Source: Solea solea (taxonomy: Eukaryota; Chordata; Actinopteri; Pleuronectiformes; Soleidae). Taken from it: a stretch of DNA of 64,000 nucleotides. The position numbers and the translations under genes are program-made. Below, in pieces: positions 12,451 through 22,954 of the stretch. The notes under the pieces are model-generated. The model saw only the letters and a list, made by a program, of their open reading frames with translations, had not been told where the DNA came from and made no database searches. Numbering within the stretch: position 1 is the stretch's first letter; the number at the start of each line of letters is the position of its first letter. The stretch lies in assembly GCF_958295425.1 (NCBI RefSeq), contig NC_081137.1, positions 9,463,738-9,527,737 of the forward strand. The letters are read 5' to 3'.

Positions 12451-13921
12451 TAGGGATGGCTCGATACAGCTTTTTCATGTCCGATACCGATTCCGATATT
12501 GCAACTTAGAGCATCTGCCGATACCGATATCAATCCGATACCTTCTTTTCTCCTCTGTTAAGTTGTTAATAATACATATAATTTGTATAGATGTACTTTG
12601 CTTAATATGGACATCTAAAAACATTATGTTCAAACTGTGCAACAAATATTCTGCTCCCCTAAATGAAGAAATAAAATAGCCAATGATTTGCCTAAAGCCA
12701 CGAGTTCTTTATTTAAACTTCAAATCAGTGCAAACTACAGAACTTCACATGTAACCTCTGGGGTTGAACTGTAAAACATCCATATCAAACTAGATATAGA
12801 ATGGACTCAATTCCAATGTTGCATTAAAGGCTATAGGACATATAGCTGCTTTAAATAACTGCTAACTTTAAATAACTGTCACAAACACTTGCTTTTACAT
12901 TCCTTTCTGACATTCATTTGGTCACTTCAACATGAGGGGCAGATTCTTCTTCAGAAATATTTACATTTCAGCCTTTCCAGCTGTCAGTCTGCTCCTTCTT
13001 TCATCAATAATAATAGAGGCTGTGCTGAACAGTCTCTCGCAGCGTAAAACTCGAGTCTACCCACTAGGCTGTCAGGCTTAGTAGGGACATCGGACACACG
13101 TTTGATCTCCAGATGTCAGTTGTTAAACTAACTGTGTCAGTGTTTTCCAAACATTTTGAAATGAACTCGCACACTCGTCCACTTAAGTGGGACAGCCGTA
13201 TCAGAAATGAAATTGGCAACTGATAACGAGACTCTTATTGTTCAACCAAACGTCGAAAACCCACATTTTCGACCACGGAAAGTGGCTGGTCATCTAACAA
13301 AATAAATTTGATGACCTTCTCCGTTATCACCTTTGCTTTGTTGCTGTCTGGGGGAGTTTCTCGCGCTTCAGTATTGTTTCCTGCAGTGACTGCTGTCGCG
13401 GCTCACTTTTCTTCTTCGCACTTGTTGCCTACAGAAAGTCTTTATACTCCTTTCCGTGATGCCTTTGCAAATGCTTAATCAAGTTGGTGGTGTTGTAATG
13501 TCCAGTGATGCTGCCACCCCTTGAGACACTTGCGTTGCACAAGTTGCATTCGGCTGTATTACTTTGTTCTTCCTTGCGCGCAAAGTAATTCCACACAGCT
13601 GACATGCTAAAATTGCTAGGCTGTCACTCACGACGCTCTGTTTACACATGCTGCAGCGGCTGCGTCTCTGTTTACGGCACGTCGCGCTACAGCGCCTGCT
13701 GTTGCTGAGGCCATAGTGTCTTACAGCACATCGTGCTACAGCGCCTGCTGTTGCTGAGGCCATAGTGTCTTACGGCATGTCACGGAAAGTCAAAGTTAAG
13801 TTTTTTTGTGCTTAGGTATCGGATCGGACGGGCTGTATTTATATTTTCCGATGGTCGATCCTGAGATTTTGACCAATATCGGACCGATAGCGATCCTGAG
13901 TATCATATCGAGCGACCCCTA
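12451..13921 (-). mobile_element. hAT transposon (ZBED-like), internally deleted, with 8-bp target duplication CTGGGTAC
   Basis: Target duplication CTGGGTAC at 12443-12450 and 13922-13929. Left terminus TAGGGATGGCTCGATA, right terminus (other strand) TAGGGGTCGCTCGATA: 14 of 16 identical. On the minus strand the right part encodes a BED zinc finger (VWNYFARKEE, NTAECNLCNASVSRG, NLIKHLQRHHGKEY, about 13610-13440) and the left part encodes the hAT dimerisation end (ERLFSTASIIIDERRSRL, about 13035-12985). The middle of the transposase is missing and stops are present, so it is non-autonomous. It interrupts a BEL/Pao reading frame exactly at the duplication. Confidence 0.92.
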
Positions 13922-14229
13922 CTGGGTACATTAACACACTCATCAGCAATAACTATGCAGAGCAAGTGCCTCAGCAACAGCTACATGGTGAAAGGGGTAA
14001 GGTGTGGTACATTCCTCACTATGGTGTCCGCCATCCGAGGAAATGATCGCTCCGTGTAGTGTTTGACTGTAAGGAGTATCCTTGAATAGTGGGAGTATAG
14101 TGAATTGTTGCCAGGTCCCAACCTCACCAGCTCATTGCTTGGAGTTCTTCTTCGTTTCAGGATTGAAGTGGTTGCATTCATGGGCGACATTCAAGCCATG
14201 TTCCATCAAGTAAAATGGAAAAGTAAGTA

Positions 14230-14390
14230 AAATCCATCAAGATGGAGTGGCTCAGTGGTTAAGACCGGTACCCTGTGTGCGAAAAACTTCATGGTCGCAA
14301 GTTCAACTCCACTCCCGGCAGGTTGTACTCAATTCCCTTGTAAGTCGCTTTGGATAAAAGTGTCTGCTAAATGACATGTAATGTAATGTA
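14230..14390 (+). repeat. tRNA-derived SINE with L2-like tail
   Basis: Pol III A box TGGCTCAGTGG at 14248-14258 and B box AGTTCAACTCC at 14300-14310 give a tRNA-like head. The 3' 51 bp (14339-14389) match the inverted 3' end of the L2 at 28609-28659 with one mismatch, ending in a (TGTAA)n tail. The 5' border is approximate; short GTAAAA sequences on both sides could be the target duplication. It is inserted in BEL/Pao RT sequence. Confidence 0.88.
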
Positions 14391-14578
14391 AAAGTTGCTA
14401 AGGAGAACAGAGAATTTCTTCACTTTCACTTCACTTGCTTTGGTGGCCAGGATCTCAGGGAGTATCGGATGACTGTACATCTGTTGGGCACCGTGTCATC
14501 TCCTAGCTGTGCAAGTTATGCACTGAGGAAAGCTGCAGATGATGAGGTAGCGGATGGGATGATGATCTGCCCAAGGTA

Positions 14579-14765
14579 GAGTTGTCACGATACCAAAATG
14601 AGTAACCACGATACTATACCAGACAAAGTATCACGGTTCCGGGTATTATCGCGATACTGCGGCCTTTTTTGATTATTATTATTTTTATGAACTGCAATGT
14701 ATTTGTACAAGTTATAAATACTTATTAATTACTTATAATGTTGTTTGGTGCATGATAAACATATA

Positions 14766-14806
<41 letters not shown>

Positions 14807-14860
14807 TAAATAGATAGATAGATAGATAGATAGATATTTATATAATATACATATATGGTA
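14579..14860. repeat. DNA-transposon end plus (AT)n/(GATA)n microsatellite
   Basis: 14582-14670 carries GTTGTCACGATACC and TATCGCGATAC, a palindromic motif common at ends of teleost DNA transposons. 14769-14804 is (AT)n and 14803-14836 is (GATA)n. Confidence 0.55.
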
Positions 14861-16095
14861 ACACTTTATAATAACTATCTGTTATAACTAGTTAATAGAT
14901 CATTAGTAAACTGTTAATTCATGAGTTATAAATGACTTGTTAAGTGTTTGTTAACAGCCTGTTAAGGATGTATAACGATGCCTTATAGCCAATAGATAAC
15001 TAACAAGCTGTTAGTTAATGAGTTATTACTGACATGTTAACTGTATGTAAATGATTTATAACTATATGTGGGACTCATAATAATGTGGGCAATATAAGCG
15101 GACACCCCCCCCCATTCTAAGTGTGTACTATATTCTAATTTCTTTGTTGTCATAATTTTTATTTATTTATTTATGGACATTTGTGCACAAGACGAGCTAA
15201 TATTTGCAGTAAGTTAAAATGTGGATATAATGATTGAAACTCTCACAGGCACTCTAAGGCAGCTTCCTTTAAGTGAAGTGTAACGACCCCTCAGTCAGCC
15301 TGCATGTCGCGATGTGATCGTGCTGATGTGCTTGTGTTTCTGTGTTTTACAGGTGAGCTAAAAGTTTGGGAATATGTTGAATGTAAAGTGATGACATGAG
15401 CATACAGAGTGTGTAGTAATGTGACTGTGATGCAAGTGTGTTTTATCTTCAGCATTTTGTAAATAAGTAGAAGTCCGATGAAAACGTGTGTCACCTGACA
15501 GGAGTTAATCACGGATCACAATATCATAAACATAACCTACTGAGATATGAGTCTGTGAGTGTTTCAAATGTTACCAATGTGTTAGCTAAGTGTGTGAGCA
15601 CAAGCTCATGATCTGCTTAGTGTTAGTTGGCAGGAAACGGGACTGGTTCGTTGAATTAATTAATCAATTTGAGGACCCCCCAGTCAGCCTGCATGTCTCG
15701 ATGTGATCGTGCTGATGTGCTTGTGTTTCTGTGTTTTACAGTAAAGGATTTGAAACTCATCCACGCCTGAGAGTATTCCTTTTTTGCTCAAGTGTGCAAC
15801 ATATACCTTATAAATTAGTAATAGATCATGAACAAGCTATTAGTAAATTACTTACTAATGACTTGTTAACTATCAGTTAATAGTTTATATATGTTATTGG
15901 GACGTTATTCTAAAGTTGCAACTATTCCTCATTTATTAACTGTTAGTAAATTAGGAATAGTTGCAACTTTAGAATAACGTCCCAATAACATACATAAGCT
16001 AATACCTAATACTTAACTAATATATTAACTCACACTTTACAGATCAGTTTTTAATAGTTTGTTAACCATCTACTAATACCAGTGAAACTTTGTAG
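14861..16095. repeat. AT-rich composite MITE region with internal duplications and a perfect 39-bp palindrome
   Basis: Starts with GGTAACACTTTATAATAA (from about 14859), followed by many variants of GTTAATAGATCATTAGTAA. A ~69-bp direct duplication lies at 15284-15352 and 15672-15741 (two differences seen in the core). A 39-bp inverted repeat lies at 15891-15929 and 15953-15991 with a 23-bp loop. No coding sequence. Probably one or two nested non-autonomous DNA elements inserted in the BEL/Pao remnant. Confidence 0.55.
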
Positions 16096-16106
16096 AACAG
16101 CAAATG

Positions 16107-16187
16107 GGTGGAACAAGTTCAAGGTACAGACATTTGATGTGATATTTAAAATATCATATTTTTGTACCTCAAACTTGTTCCACCCAT
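16107..16187. repeat. Hairpin with 23-bp arms
   Basis: GGGTGGAACAAGTT...GGTACA and its inverted copy TGTACC...AACTTGTTCCACCC differ at two positions in 23; the loop contains a further perfect inner palindrome GATATTTAAAATATC. It lies 70 bp from the 3' end of the Merlin transposase and could be its terminal sequence. Confidence 0.6.
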
Positions 16188-16256
16188 AGGCTTTTCTGTG
16201 TACTGTATTTTACCAAAGAAACACCACAGATGAAATTTTGAACATTGTGTTTAATG

Positions 16257-18300
16257 TCATTTAATGTCATGGATTATCCGTCCTAACGGCCCTTTGCGAT
16301 GCTTACGTGCAAGCCACTCATGCCATTCAATAACTCTGAGATGGTCTACCAGTAACTCCTCTGTACGATTCCCCCTGAGTCTCAACACATTTTCCTTAAC
16401 CGTTCTCCAGGCCCTCTCTATGGGCTGAGTATGTGCACCTGTTTGGGCATCGACATATGACACACTGTGATTGACAGTGAAATGGGTGTAACCTAGCTGA
16501 GGTAAAGCATTGCGATAAGCCAGCCACTCATCACTTTTTATTGTAGATCCCACTTTAACATGGTGAGCTATACGTGGCACCAGATCTCTCCTTCTTCTTC
16601 TCTCGACTAAGCGAAGAACAGGCTTTGCATGTCTTCTCCCTCTCCTGTTCACACCGAGCATCCCAAACACCCACTTCTTCCTCTTCCAGCCACCAGCCAT
16701 TCGTCCCCTTCCGTACTGTTGAAAAATTTTAATATTAGGACTTATTCTTCTTTAAACAAAAAATGAATAATCTGTCATTCAATGGTAATTTGCATTACTA
16801 TCTTGATAATAGTGCTTGCTGCTTGCCTTTCTTTTGTGTCTGAAGTGGCTCTCATCAACGGTGACAAACTGCTGTCGCCCCCCCAATGTTCTGGCCTCTT
16901 GCTTGCTGATATCTGTCCATGGCAGTAGTGCACACATCTCGCAGCTTTTGAGCCATCTTGGACAGACTTGCTGAGCTTCCAGAAATGTCATCATTGATCA
17001 TGTCCACTTGACGTAGACGCAGGCCTTGTGCAAATCTGATAGAACAGGGCAAATAATTATTATACCACAGTTCTTTAGATCTTTTTGGTTTGATACACAA
17101 AGTTTGCATCTACTGCACTCCAGGATATGAAAATTGTCCACTACTGTGTAGACAAAAACAGCAATAATGATGGAAATTATTTTTTGTGGTATTTTCTACA
17201 GAGGTCTGTCAATACATTTGGGACTAATAATACTGAAGGATACTTGCAAAATCCTATTTCTAATATTAATTGCCAGAGCCTATAGATTGAGAGAACCAAT
17301 TGCCATTGAGCTTCAAGAGGCAGGGTCAGACACATGTTGCTCCAGGCCTAATGCTGACCAACACAGCATCCCAGTAACAGCAATTAACATATTTCCATAA
17401 TTAAACTGTTAAGAATTCAAGCTGTAAATTACACCTTTTAGCAAAATAAATCACAAAAGTGAAATAACTACAAGCACCTGTTATCATCATGAGTCTAGAG
17501 ATGCTTCATAACATAATAATCACAAGCTTTACTACATAGTCTCCAGTTAATGTTTATGACAGCATAGTTATACAGTATTTCTATTGAAATAAACCCTTTT
17601 CATCACAGACAGACAGACTAAAATCATATACCTATGCCATATCGTACCTGTACACAAACCGCATCCAGTTGAAGAGGGAGACCTTTGAATGGCTGAATAT
17701 AGATTTGTGTCTAATTGACCTATTCAGTTTCCTCCCTCTGTGGTTATGGTGTTTGCAAACCCTGAAGATATATATAAATAAAGATAAGAATGACACAGGC
17801 CAGGGTAGTGGCACTAGCAGTGATTCTCAAACATTTTCATGTCAACAACCCCCAAATGAATGTGTATTTGGCCATGGACCCCATCTGAAAATATTTTGTG
17901 CCAGGAACCCCTGTGTGTTAATATGTTTCAAAAGTGTTGAAATTGTTTCTGTATTTTTTTCTGAAAATAGCAGATCTATAAGCTCACAATGTTTTGACGT
18001 GTTGTGATCTTGTAGATTAGTATTAAGTAGTGTATTTCTAGAGATTAATTTTAACATGAATTAAGATATATTGGACACTCTTATCAGCTCACAATTAAAT
18101 AGATTTTATTTTCACTAGAATTCTGGACCAAAATACCCATGTATGTTGTCATTTCATGCAATAAAAATAAACTTACCATGCATAGTTGTCCACACAAACT
18201 GATTCCTTGAATTTCATCTTGTGTTTGCATGTTTGGCATCTCATCCGTCTTCTTAGAAGCCTTTTCTTCTGCATCCATTTGATTATTTCTCTGCATCTTC
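16257..18300 (-). pseudogene. Merlin-superfamily (IS1016/IS1595-like) transposase, split into exons and interrupted
   Basis: The C-terminal exon (16700-16257) is an open frame with the IS1595/ISXO2-type DDE end: KSDEWLAYRNALPQLGY, HTQPIERAWRTVKENVLRLRG and HLRVIEWHEW. Upstream on the same strand (about 16880-16830) is FVTVDESHFRHKRK, containing the first catalytic Asp of a VDES motif. Further upstream (about 17110-16960) are MINDDISGSSASLSKMAQKL and LRDVC. At about 18290-18180 an exon encodes MRCQTCKHKMKFKES and DNYAW, a zinc-ribbon N-terminus, and ends at a consensus donor (GCATG/gtaagt). The order zinc ribbon then DDE is that of Merlin transposases. Stops and frame changes occur between 17110 and 16700. 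A hAT-type end (17818 onward) lies in the large intron. Confidence 0.8.
17401..18170. other. Merlin intron or insertion, with a hAT-type terminus
   Basis: At 17818-17855 CAGTGATTCTCAAACATTTT and CAACCCCC resemble the ends of Charlie-type hAT MITEs. No coding sequence supported. Confidence 0.5.
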
Positions 18301-18567
18301 TTTTAGATTTAGTTCTGCCTTCAATAAGCTCTCTTAGCTCAGTGGCTAAACCAAGTATTATTTGGCTACGATATTACAATATGACTTGATTAGGGCCTAC
18401 CTATTTTCTTATCATCTGTGCTTTCCACACACATCACACAAGCTTCCCGATTCTCTGTGACTAGCTCCCGCCAGATTATGTTTGAATTGTATTATAGGTG
18501 GTTTGCAGGTGACGTCACGCGGAACGTCACGACTGCAGATGGAGGGCAGGAAAAGAATAGTCACAAT

Positions 18568-18624
18568 ATGCCTACGGTCTGCGTTGTCTACGGCTGTTCA
18601 AACCGGGAAAATCAAAAAAGTTAA
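18568..18624 (+). pseudogene. Possible THAP-domain N-terminus
   Basis: ATG at 18568 begins MPTVCVVYGCSNRENQ, which fits the start of a THAP zinc finger (M-P-x2-C-x4-C). The frame ends after 19 codons and no later THAP landmarks (second Cys/His pair, AVPTIF box) were found. THAP fingers occur in P-element, Kolobok and some Harbinger transposases as well as in host proteins, so this could be a first exon remnant of such an element. Confidence 0.4.
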
Positions 18625-18795
18625 GTTCCTAAGGTGGACGAGGGTGAAACAAGCCAATCATAATTGTATTCACGGGCTGGAGGAGGAGCCATCCGGCCTG
18701 CTCCATCATATTGGTTGGTTGTCAACTTGTCAATCACCTCGCATCAGCAAGTTCATTATTGGATGGGCAGCTCGCATTAGCATTGATTTCAAAGA

Positions 18796-18973
18796 ATGAA
18801 TACACGGTCTGGTAAAATGTCCGATACCAGTGTTCCCAGCGGCGACGCGCAAAATTCCGAGATAAATCCAGGTACTTTTGGGAGAAAGAGAAAGAAGTCA
18901 ACAGCGGGTACTTCCAGTAAAAAGAAAACTACACCTGTGGACCATGCTGTGCACATGGACAACAACGGTGACG
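18796..18973 (+). other. Candidate 5' exon with basic stretch, ends at a good splice donor
   Basis: Open from ATG 18796 for 59 codons, rich in Lys/Ser (GRKRKKSTAGTSSKKKTTP, looks like a nuclear localisation signal) and ending at GACG/gtaagc. It lies 170 bp downstream of the THAP-like start and just upstream of GC-rich DNA. Unidentified; could belong to the same degraded transposon or be chance. Confidence 0.3.
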
Positions 18974-19620
18974 GTAAGCAAGACTGCCTGTTATATTTTC
19001 ATTGAAGATGTTTGATCAGGATAACACGGACTGATAGATTTGTACTACATAATTCAACCAGATTAGTGTCATAAGTGTCCAATGATTAATTGTGTGTGTG
19101 TGTGTGCGCGCGGAGCCGGGGACACACCGGACGCGCCGCCACGAAAAGTGCGCGCGAGCCGCGGCCCTCCTGTTCACATCAGACGCTTATTTCTCCGCGC
19201 CGGTCGACAATCGCTTCTGCCCCTTAGCTGTGTGTGTATGTGTGTAGGTGTGTGTGTGTGTGTTCCTCTCTCGCGCTCTGTTTAGATTAATAAACACAAA
19301 TAGGCTCCAAAGTACACACATTGGACTCTGCGATTTGTCAATCTCGGTAATTTATTTTGAAAATTGACCGGATTGTCTCGTGTTTCTTTGTGTGACTTCC
19401 TGCCGCGGAGGACCGTGGCGCTGCGCGTCTGGTGTATCTGTTGACATGGGCGCGCGCATGTTTAGTCGCTTGCCGAAAATAGAAGACTTAGCCTGTATGA
19501 GTTGTTAGACTTATTGTAGGCCTACAGTTAGTAGAATTGTTATTTTCGGAGCAACACAGGGTGCATACAAAGTATGAATCAATGTTGATTGAATGTTACA
19601 GCTGTCAAATATATACATAT
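18974..19620. other. GC- and CpG-rich interval with (GT)n tracts
   Basis: 19093-19210 and 19395-19470 are CpG-dense against an AT-rich background; (GT)n tracts at 19092-19108 and 19229-19261. No gene supported. Could be a transposon-borne promoter or a host regulatory element. Confidence 0.4.
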
Positions 19621-19914
19621 AAGGGCTGAGCAATACATTGGCATTGTTATATAGCATAATAGTCTTTTCCTGGTTTTGAAAAGCTATTTAAGTAAAGTGA
19701 TGTCATTTTCTGAATTTACTGATTGGTCTAGCTGGTAAAACTTAGTCTAGAATAACTGAATTGGCTGCAAAATAGTCAAACAAGAATCATCATACTGGTG
19801 TGATTGTATGCATCAAAACCTTAATTCAAGGCTTAGGCAGAATATCAAGATATATATTGTACCGTGACATAACCTAAAAATATCGAGATATTTCAAAAAG
19901 GCCATATCGCCAAG
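19621..19914. repeat. hAT-like MITE
   Basis: Begins AGGGCTGAGCAATAC and ends ATATCGCCAAGCC, an imperfect inverted pair typical of teleost hAT MITEs whose ends read 'gggctgggcgatat'. About 290 bp, non-coding. Confidence 0.5.
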
Positions 19915-19917
19915 CCA

Positions 19918-20087
19918 GGGCCACACGGTGGTGTAGTAGTTAGCACTCTCGCCTTGCAGCGAGAAGACCCGGGTTCGAGCCCCGGTTGGAACAAGGGCCT
20001 TTCTGCATGGAGTTTGCATGTTCTCCCCGTGTGCGCGTGGGTTCTCTCCGGGTACTCCGGCTTCCTCCCACAGTCCAAAAACATCAC
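19918..20087 (+). repeat. tRNA-derived SINE
   Basis: A box TGGTGTAGTAGTTAGC and B box GGGTTCGAGCCCC (about 19970-19985), followed by a body containing GTTTGCATGTTCTCCCCGTG and TCTCCGGGTACTCCGG. It ends where BEL/Pao coding sequence begins at 20088. A different family from the SINE at 14.3 kb. Confidence 0.75.
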
Positions 20088-21740
20088 AATGGAGGCATGT
20101 AGGTTCCAAGGATAATCCAGCTGACGATGCTTCAAGGGGAATGAGGGTCTCTGATTTTCTGAACAAAACCAGGTGGCTGGAAGGTCCTGCATTTCTTTGG
20201 AAGCCTGAGGAGGACTGGCCTAAAACTGTGTTGGACATCTCTGTGGACTCTGATGACCATGAGGTCAGAAAGGAGGTAATGGTGAATGCCATTAGTGTGT
20301 GTGACATCTCTAGTCCTACGGACAAGCTCATTGCCTTCTTTTTCGGACTGGAGGAGGCTCAAGACAGCTGTTGCCTGGATCCTAAGGTTGAAGGTCATGT
20401 TGTTGGCACAGAGTTGCAAGAGGAAGCAGTTGGAGGCTCCTGTGGCTAATTGTCTGGAGAAAAGGGGTCATGGCAGCTCAAGGAGGATTAAAAGAAAGGG
20501 AGACACGTCAACATTCATGAGTGGCAGTCTGACGCTGGATGATTTGCTGGGAGCAGAGGGTGCCATAATTTGTTACTGTCAGCGACAGAGGTCTGGTGAA
20601 GAGGTGTCTGCTTTGTCGTCTAGGAAAGGGTCAGTGAGTCGACAGAGTCCCATATACCGGCTGGACCCAGTTTTGGAGATGGGCTCCTGAGAGTTGGAGG
20701 AAGACAGAGCAGAGGAGCAATGCCTGAGGAAGCCAAGCATCCACTCATTCTCTCCAAGGATCAGCACATTTCCATGTTAATCCTCAGACATGTGCACCAG
20801 AATCTCGGCTATGGTGGGCAGACTCACACACTGTCCAAGGTGAGTGTTAAAGGTGACATAGACCGGAAGCTCCAATTAACACTGCGTTTGTGTGTGTATC
20901 TGCGTCATTACCTCGTTTATGAAACCCTAAAGTTTCAGAACAAACAGTTCAGCCACTGCTGAGAAAATAGTGTTGTATTGTTTTCCTGGGCTCTGCGAAG
21001 CGGATCGACACTTCCTTAATTTGATGTCGTCATCAGAAATCCTCACCACCGTAGCGCCTCCCGGTGCGGGCACTAGGACGGGCACATCCGGTTGCGTACA
21101 TTCAACCGCAGAAGAAGAAGAACTACTCTCGTTGTAGCTGCTGAGATGCAGAGCATCCACCGTGCCAGAGGGGGAGCTGTGTATCTGAAAGCTGGCCTAT
21201 CTATTACGTCACTTCCAGGTACCTGGCCAATCACAGGACAGTTGTAAAGCTCTCGTTGGCTGGCCAATCACAGCAACTCTTTGGTCTGAAACAGCGCGGC
21301 TGACGAGAGCGTCAGTGAGGAGATATTTTGATCGGCTCGTTTGCAGCGATTAGGAGGTTTTTAATCATGAAAACATGTTAATATATGTAAGTAGACCTCC
21401 ATAACTAACATATATGTGTGATACAAGCATTCGATGTCACCTTTAAGCAGGGTGCGCAATCTTCATCTTGCGTGTAGGAATAGACAAGAGTTATCTTTAA
21501 CCGACTGGCATATTTATTTATCTTTGTAAGTGTAACATTCAGGTGGAGTGAACATCCACTAGCCAGATCTCGCAATCGCGTCAACAAAGGAGAACAACAC
21601 ATTTCCGGGGGAAGGCGTCATCATACAACAATATTTAACAGTGAGGAGGAGATTTTGGATTACAAACGCCAATGCAGCTGTCCGGAAAATAATTGGTGAT
21701 TGCAGCTTTTGTAGGCGATATAATGCACATATAATGTACA
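20088..21740 (+). pseudogene. BEL/Pao RNase H-integrase remnant, probably continuing the 11.7-14.6 kb copy
   Basis: Plus strand: WRHVGSKDNPADDASRG (20090-20140, the RNase H end block of BEL/Pao), RWLEGPAFLWKPEEDWP, then after a frame change SPIYRLDPVLEMG (20650-20690, the usual L-D-P-f block before integrase), HPLILSKDQHISMLILRHVH (20745-20805, integrase zinc-binding region), and after the MITE RRFWITNANAAVRKIIGDC and CSFCRRYNAH (21648-21730). Reading frame is broken several times. The gap in RT sequence relative to the 14.58-kb break suggests a deletion accompanied the insertions. Confidence 0.85.
20847..21446. mobile_element. TTAA-flanked MITE (Kolobok-like), 600 bp
   Basis: Left TTAAAGGTGACAT (20847-20859), right ATGTCACCTTTAA (21434-21446): perfect 13-bp inverted ends including the TTAA duplication. 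Inserted within the BEL/Pao integrase. GC-rich interior, no transposase. A further ~190 bp (21447-21640) between the MITE and the resumed integrase is unexplained. Confidence 0.8.
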
Positions 21741-22590
21741 GAAAGTTCTGTTACACATTTCATAGAGTCAACATTTCCTCATCAAAATGTAAGGAGAAAA
21801 GACGAGGGACAGCGACAAAACTACTAACTGCTACGTTGCAGCTAACTGTTAGCGCCACCTTCAGCATGAACAGAGCTCTGGGAGGGGGCGGGCCATTTCT
21901 GACAGTCTCCGGTTTGGCCAAAAGGAATGCTCTCAGTATGGTGATACTTTCTTTCCAAGGATTTCTTTCTTTTCGCCTCTGATTGGCTAGTGGGGCTCTT
22001 ATCCAATTGGTTATTTGATTTGGACGCAAAACATCATCTCACGTTCATGGTGTGCTGACAGGTAGTCTGTTTTTACCTTCACTCTTACTCTTTCAGGGAG
22101 TCTTAATGAACTCTGTGTTGACTGCGCTGTTAACTGGCTGCTGTTCTAAGCCTATTTGCTGGTTGGGAAAACGTATTATTATCCTTACTTATACTTATTA
22201 TTATACTAACTTGTATAATTTATACTTATTATTATCACACTTGTGTGACATTTGTGTGAAGGTGTGTGAGAGGCTGCTACCTCATCGCTCTCACTTTACC
22301 TGTCTCTTTCGATCTGTCTTAATTAATGCACAATTGTTTGTGATGATTGCATCAGAGAAACCAGACAACAGCAGATAACAGAGTGATATATGAGATAATC
22401 TCAGTGGATTAGAGACACATCTGTGTGTCTCTAGCCCCAAGTTTCCAGTTGGGGCTACCAACATTGCTAACTGCGCTGCTAACAACACCGCAAAGCCGGA
22501 ATTGCTACCTGAGCCGATCTCACCGCAGCAGGCATGACTCAGGCCCCTGTCGGTAAGTTTCCTACTTTATCCACTTTCTGAGTTGATTTC
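21741..22590. other. Non-coding repeat-like DNA
   Basis: Beyond the BEL/Pao remnant no coding sequence is supported. 21840-22030 is moderately GC-rich with CCAAT-type motifs (GATTGGCTAG, CCAATTGG), like the inner part of the TTAA MITE, but no matching ends were found. Confidence 0.35.
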
Positions 22591-22596
22591 TCCACT

Positions 22597-22944
22597 TTGG
22601 GCTCCTTCACGGAGCTCTGGCGTGTAAGTCTCCGCTCTGGGCTCTGTACTCTCCAGCTGATAGTTCCTGCAAAACTCTATCTCTGTCTGTCTGTCTGTGT
22701 CTTGCTGGCTCTGTGTTTTTCTTTGTTTTCAGCTCCTCTGATGGCTCCGTCAGAGATCATGGATAGTGCTGTGACCATGGAGCTGAAGTCTGAACTCATG
22801 TCCATAGAGCGGCTAATCGAGGAACTCCTTCAGCAGCAATCCGACCTGTGTTCCCGGCTGGCGCGTCTTGAGCCCCCGGTCGACCAGTCGGCCAGGACCG
22901 CAGTTTCATCCACTACTGGATGTCATGTCTTTGGAAGCTTCTGA
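22597..22944 (+). pseudogene. Possible LINE 5' region with ORF1-like coiled coil
   Basis: ATG at 22741 starts MAPSEIMDSAVTMELKSE followed by a short coiled coil (IERLIEELLQQQSDLCSRL). The arrangement (promoter-like repeats, then a short leucine-rich coiled coil) resembles the beginning of a fish LINE ORF1, but nothing downstream confirms it because a Tc1 sequence starts at about 22955. Confidence 0.35.
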
Positions 22945-22954
22945 TATGTTTATT

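Larger units (their letters stand above)
11725..14578 (+). pseudogene. BEL/Pao retrotransposon gag-pol remnant, interrupted by a hAT and a SINE
   Basis: In order on the plus strand: a zinc knuckle (CLCCARGHSMEDC) at about 11733-11775; a DUF1758-type protease/linker region with VTGLEV-like LTGLEVSNLN, KMPVNVNN, KWPYLSKVN and LLIGTNAPK (11800-12170); a linker (FLEIMERSAVLQDGRYCLKL, 12270-12330); then, beyond the hAT at 12451-13921, RT sequence VWYIPHYGVRHPR (about 14003-14040), LLPGPNLTSSLLGVLLRF and VAFMGDIQAMFHQV (14105-14210); and, beyond the SINE, ENREFLHFHFTCFGGQ and VHLLGTVSSPSCASYALRKA (14400-14540). Stops and a short frame change occur at 12172. The RNase H and integrase part reappears at 20088, so this copy extended across what is now a 5.5-kb block of insertions. 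Confidence 0.85.

Noticed and set aside
19970..19985. Possible tRNA gene (B box GGGTTCGAGCCCC)
   Set aside because: The A and B boxes belong to a SINE head; no complete cloverleaf with acceptor stem can be drawn.
22052..22378. 108-codon plus-strand hydrophobic frame
   Set aside because: AT-rich TTA/TAT repeats generate Leu/Tyr/Ile runs; no start context, domain or splice support.
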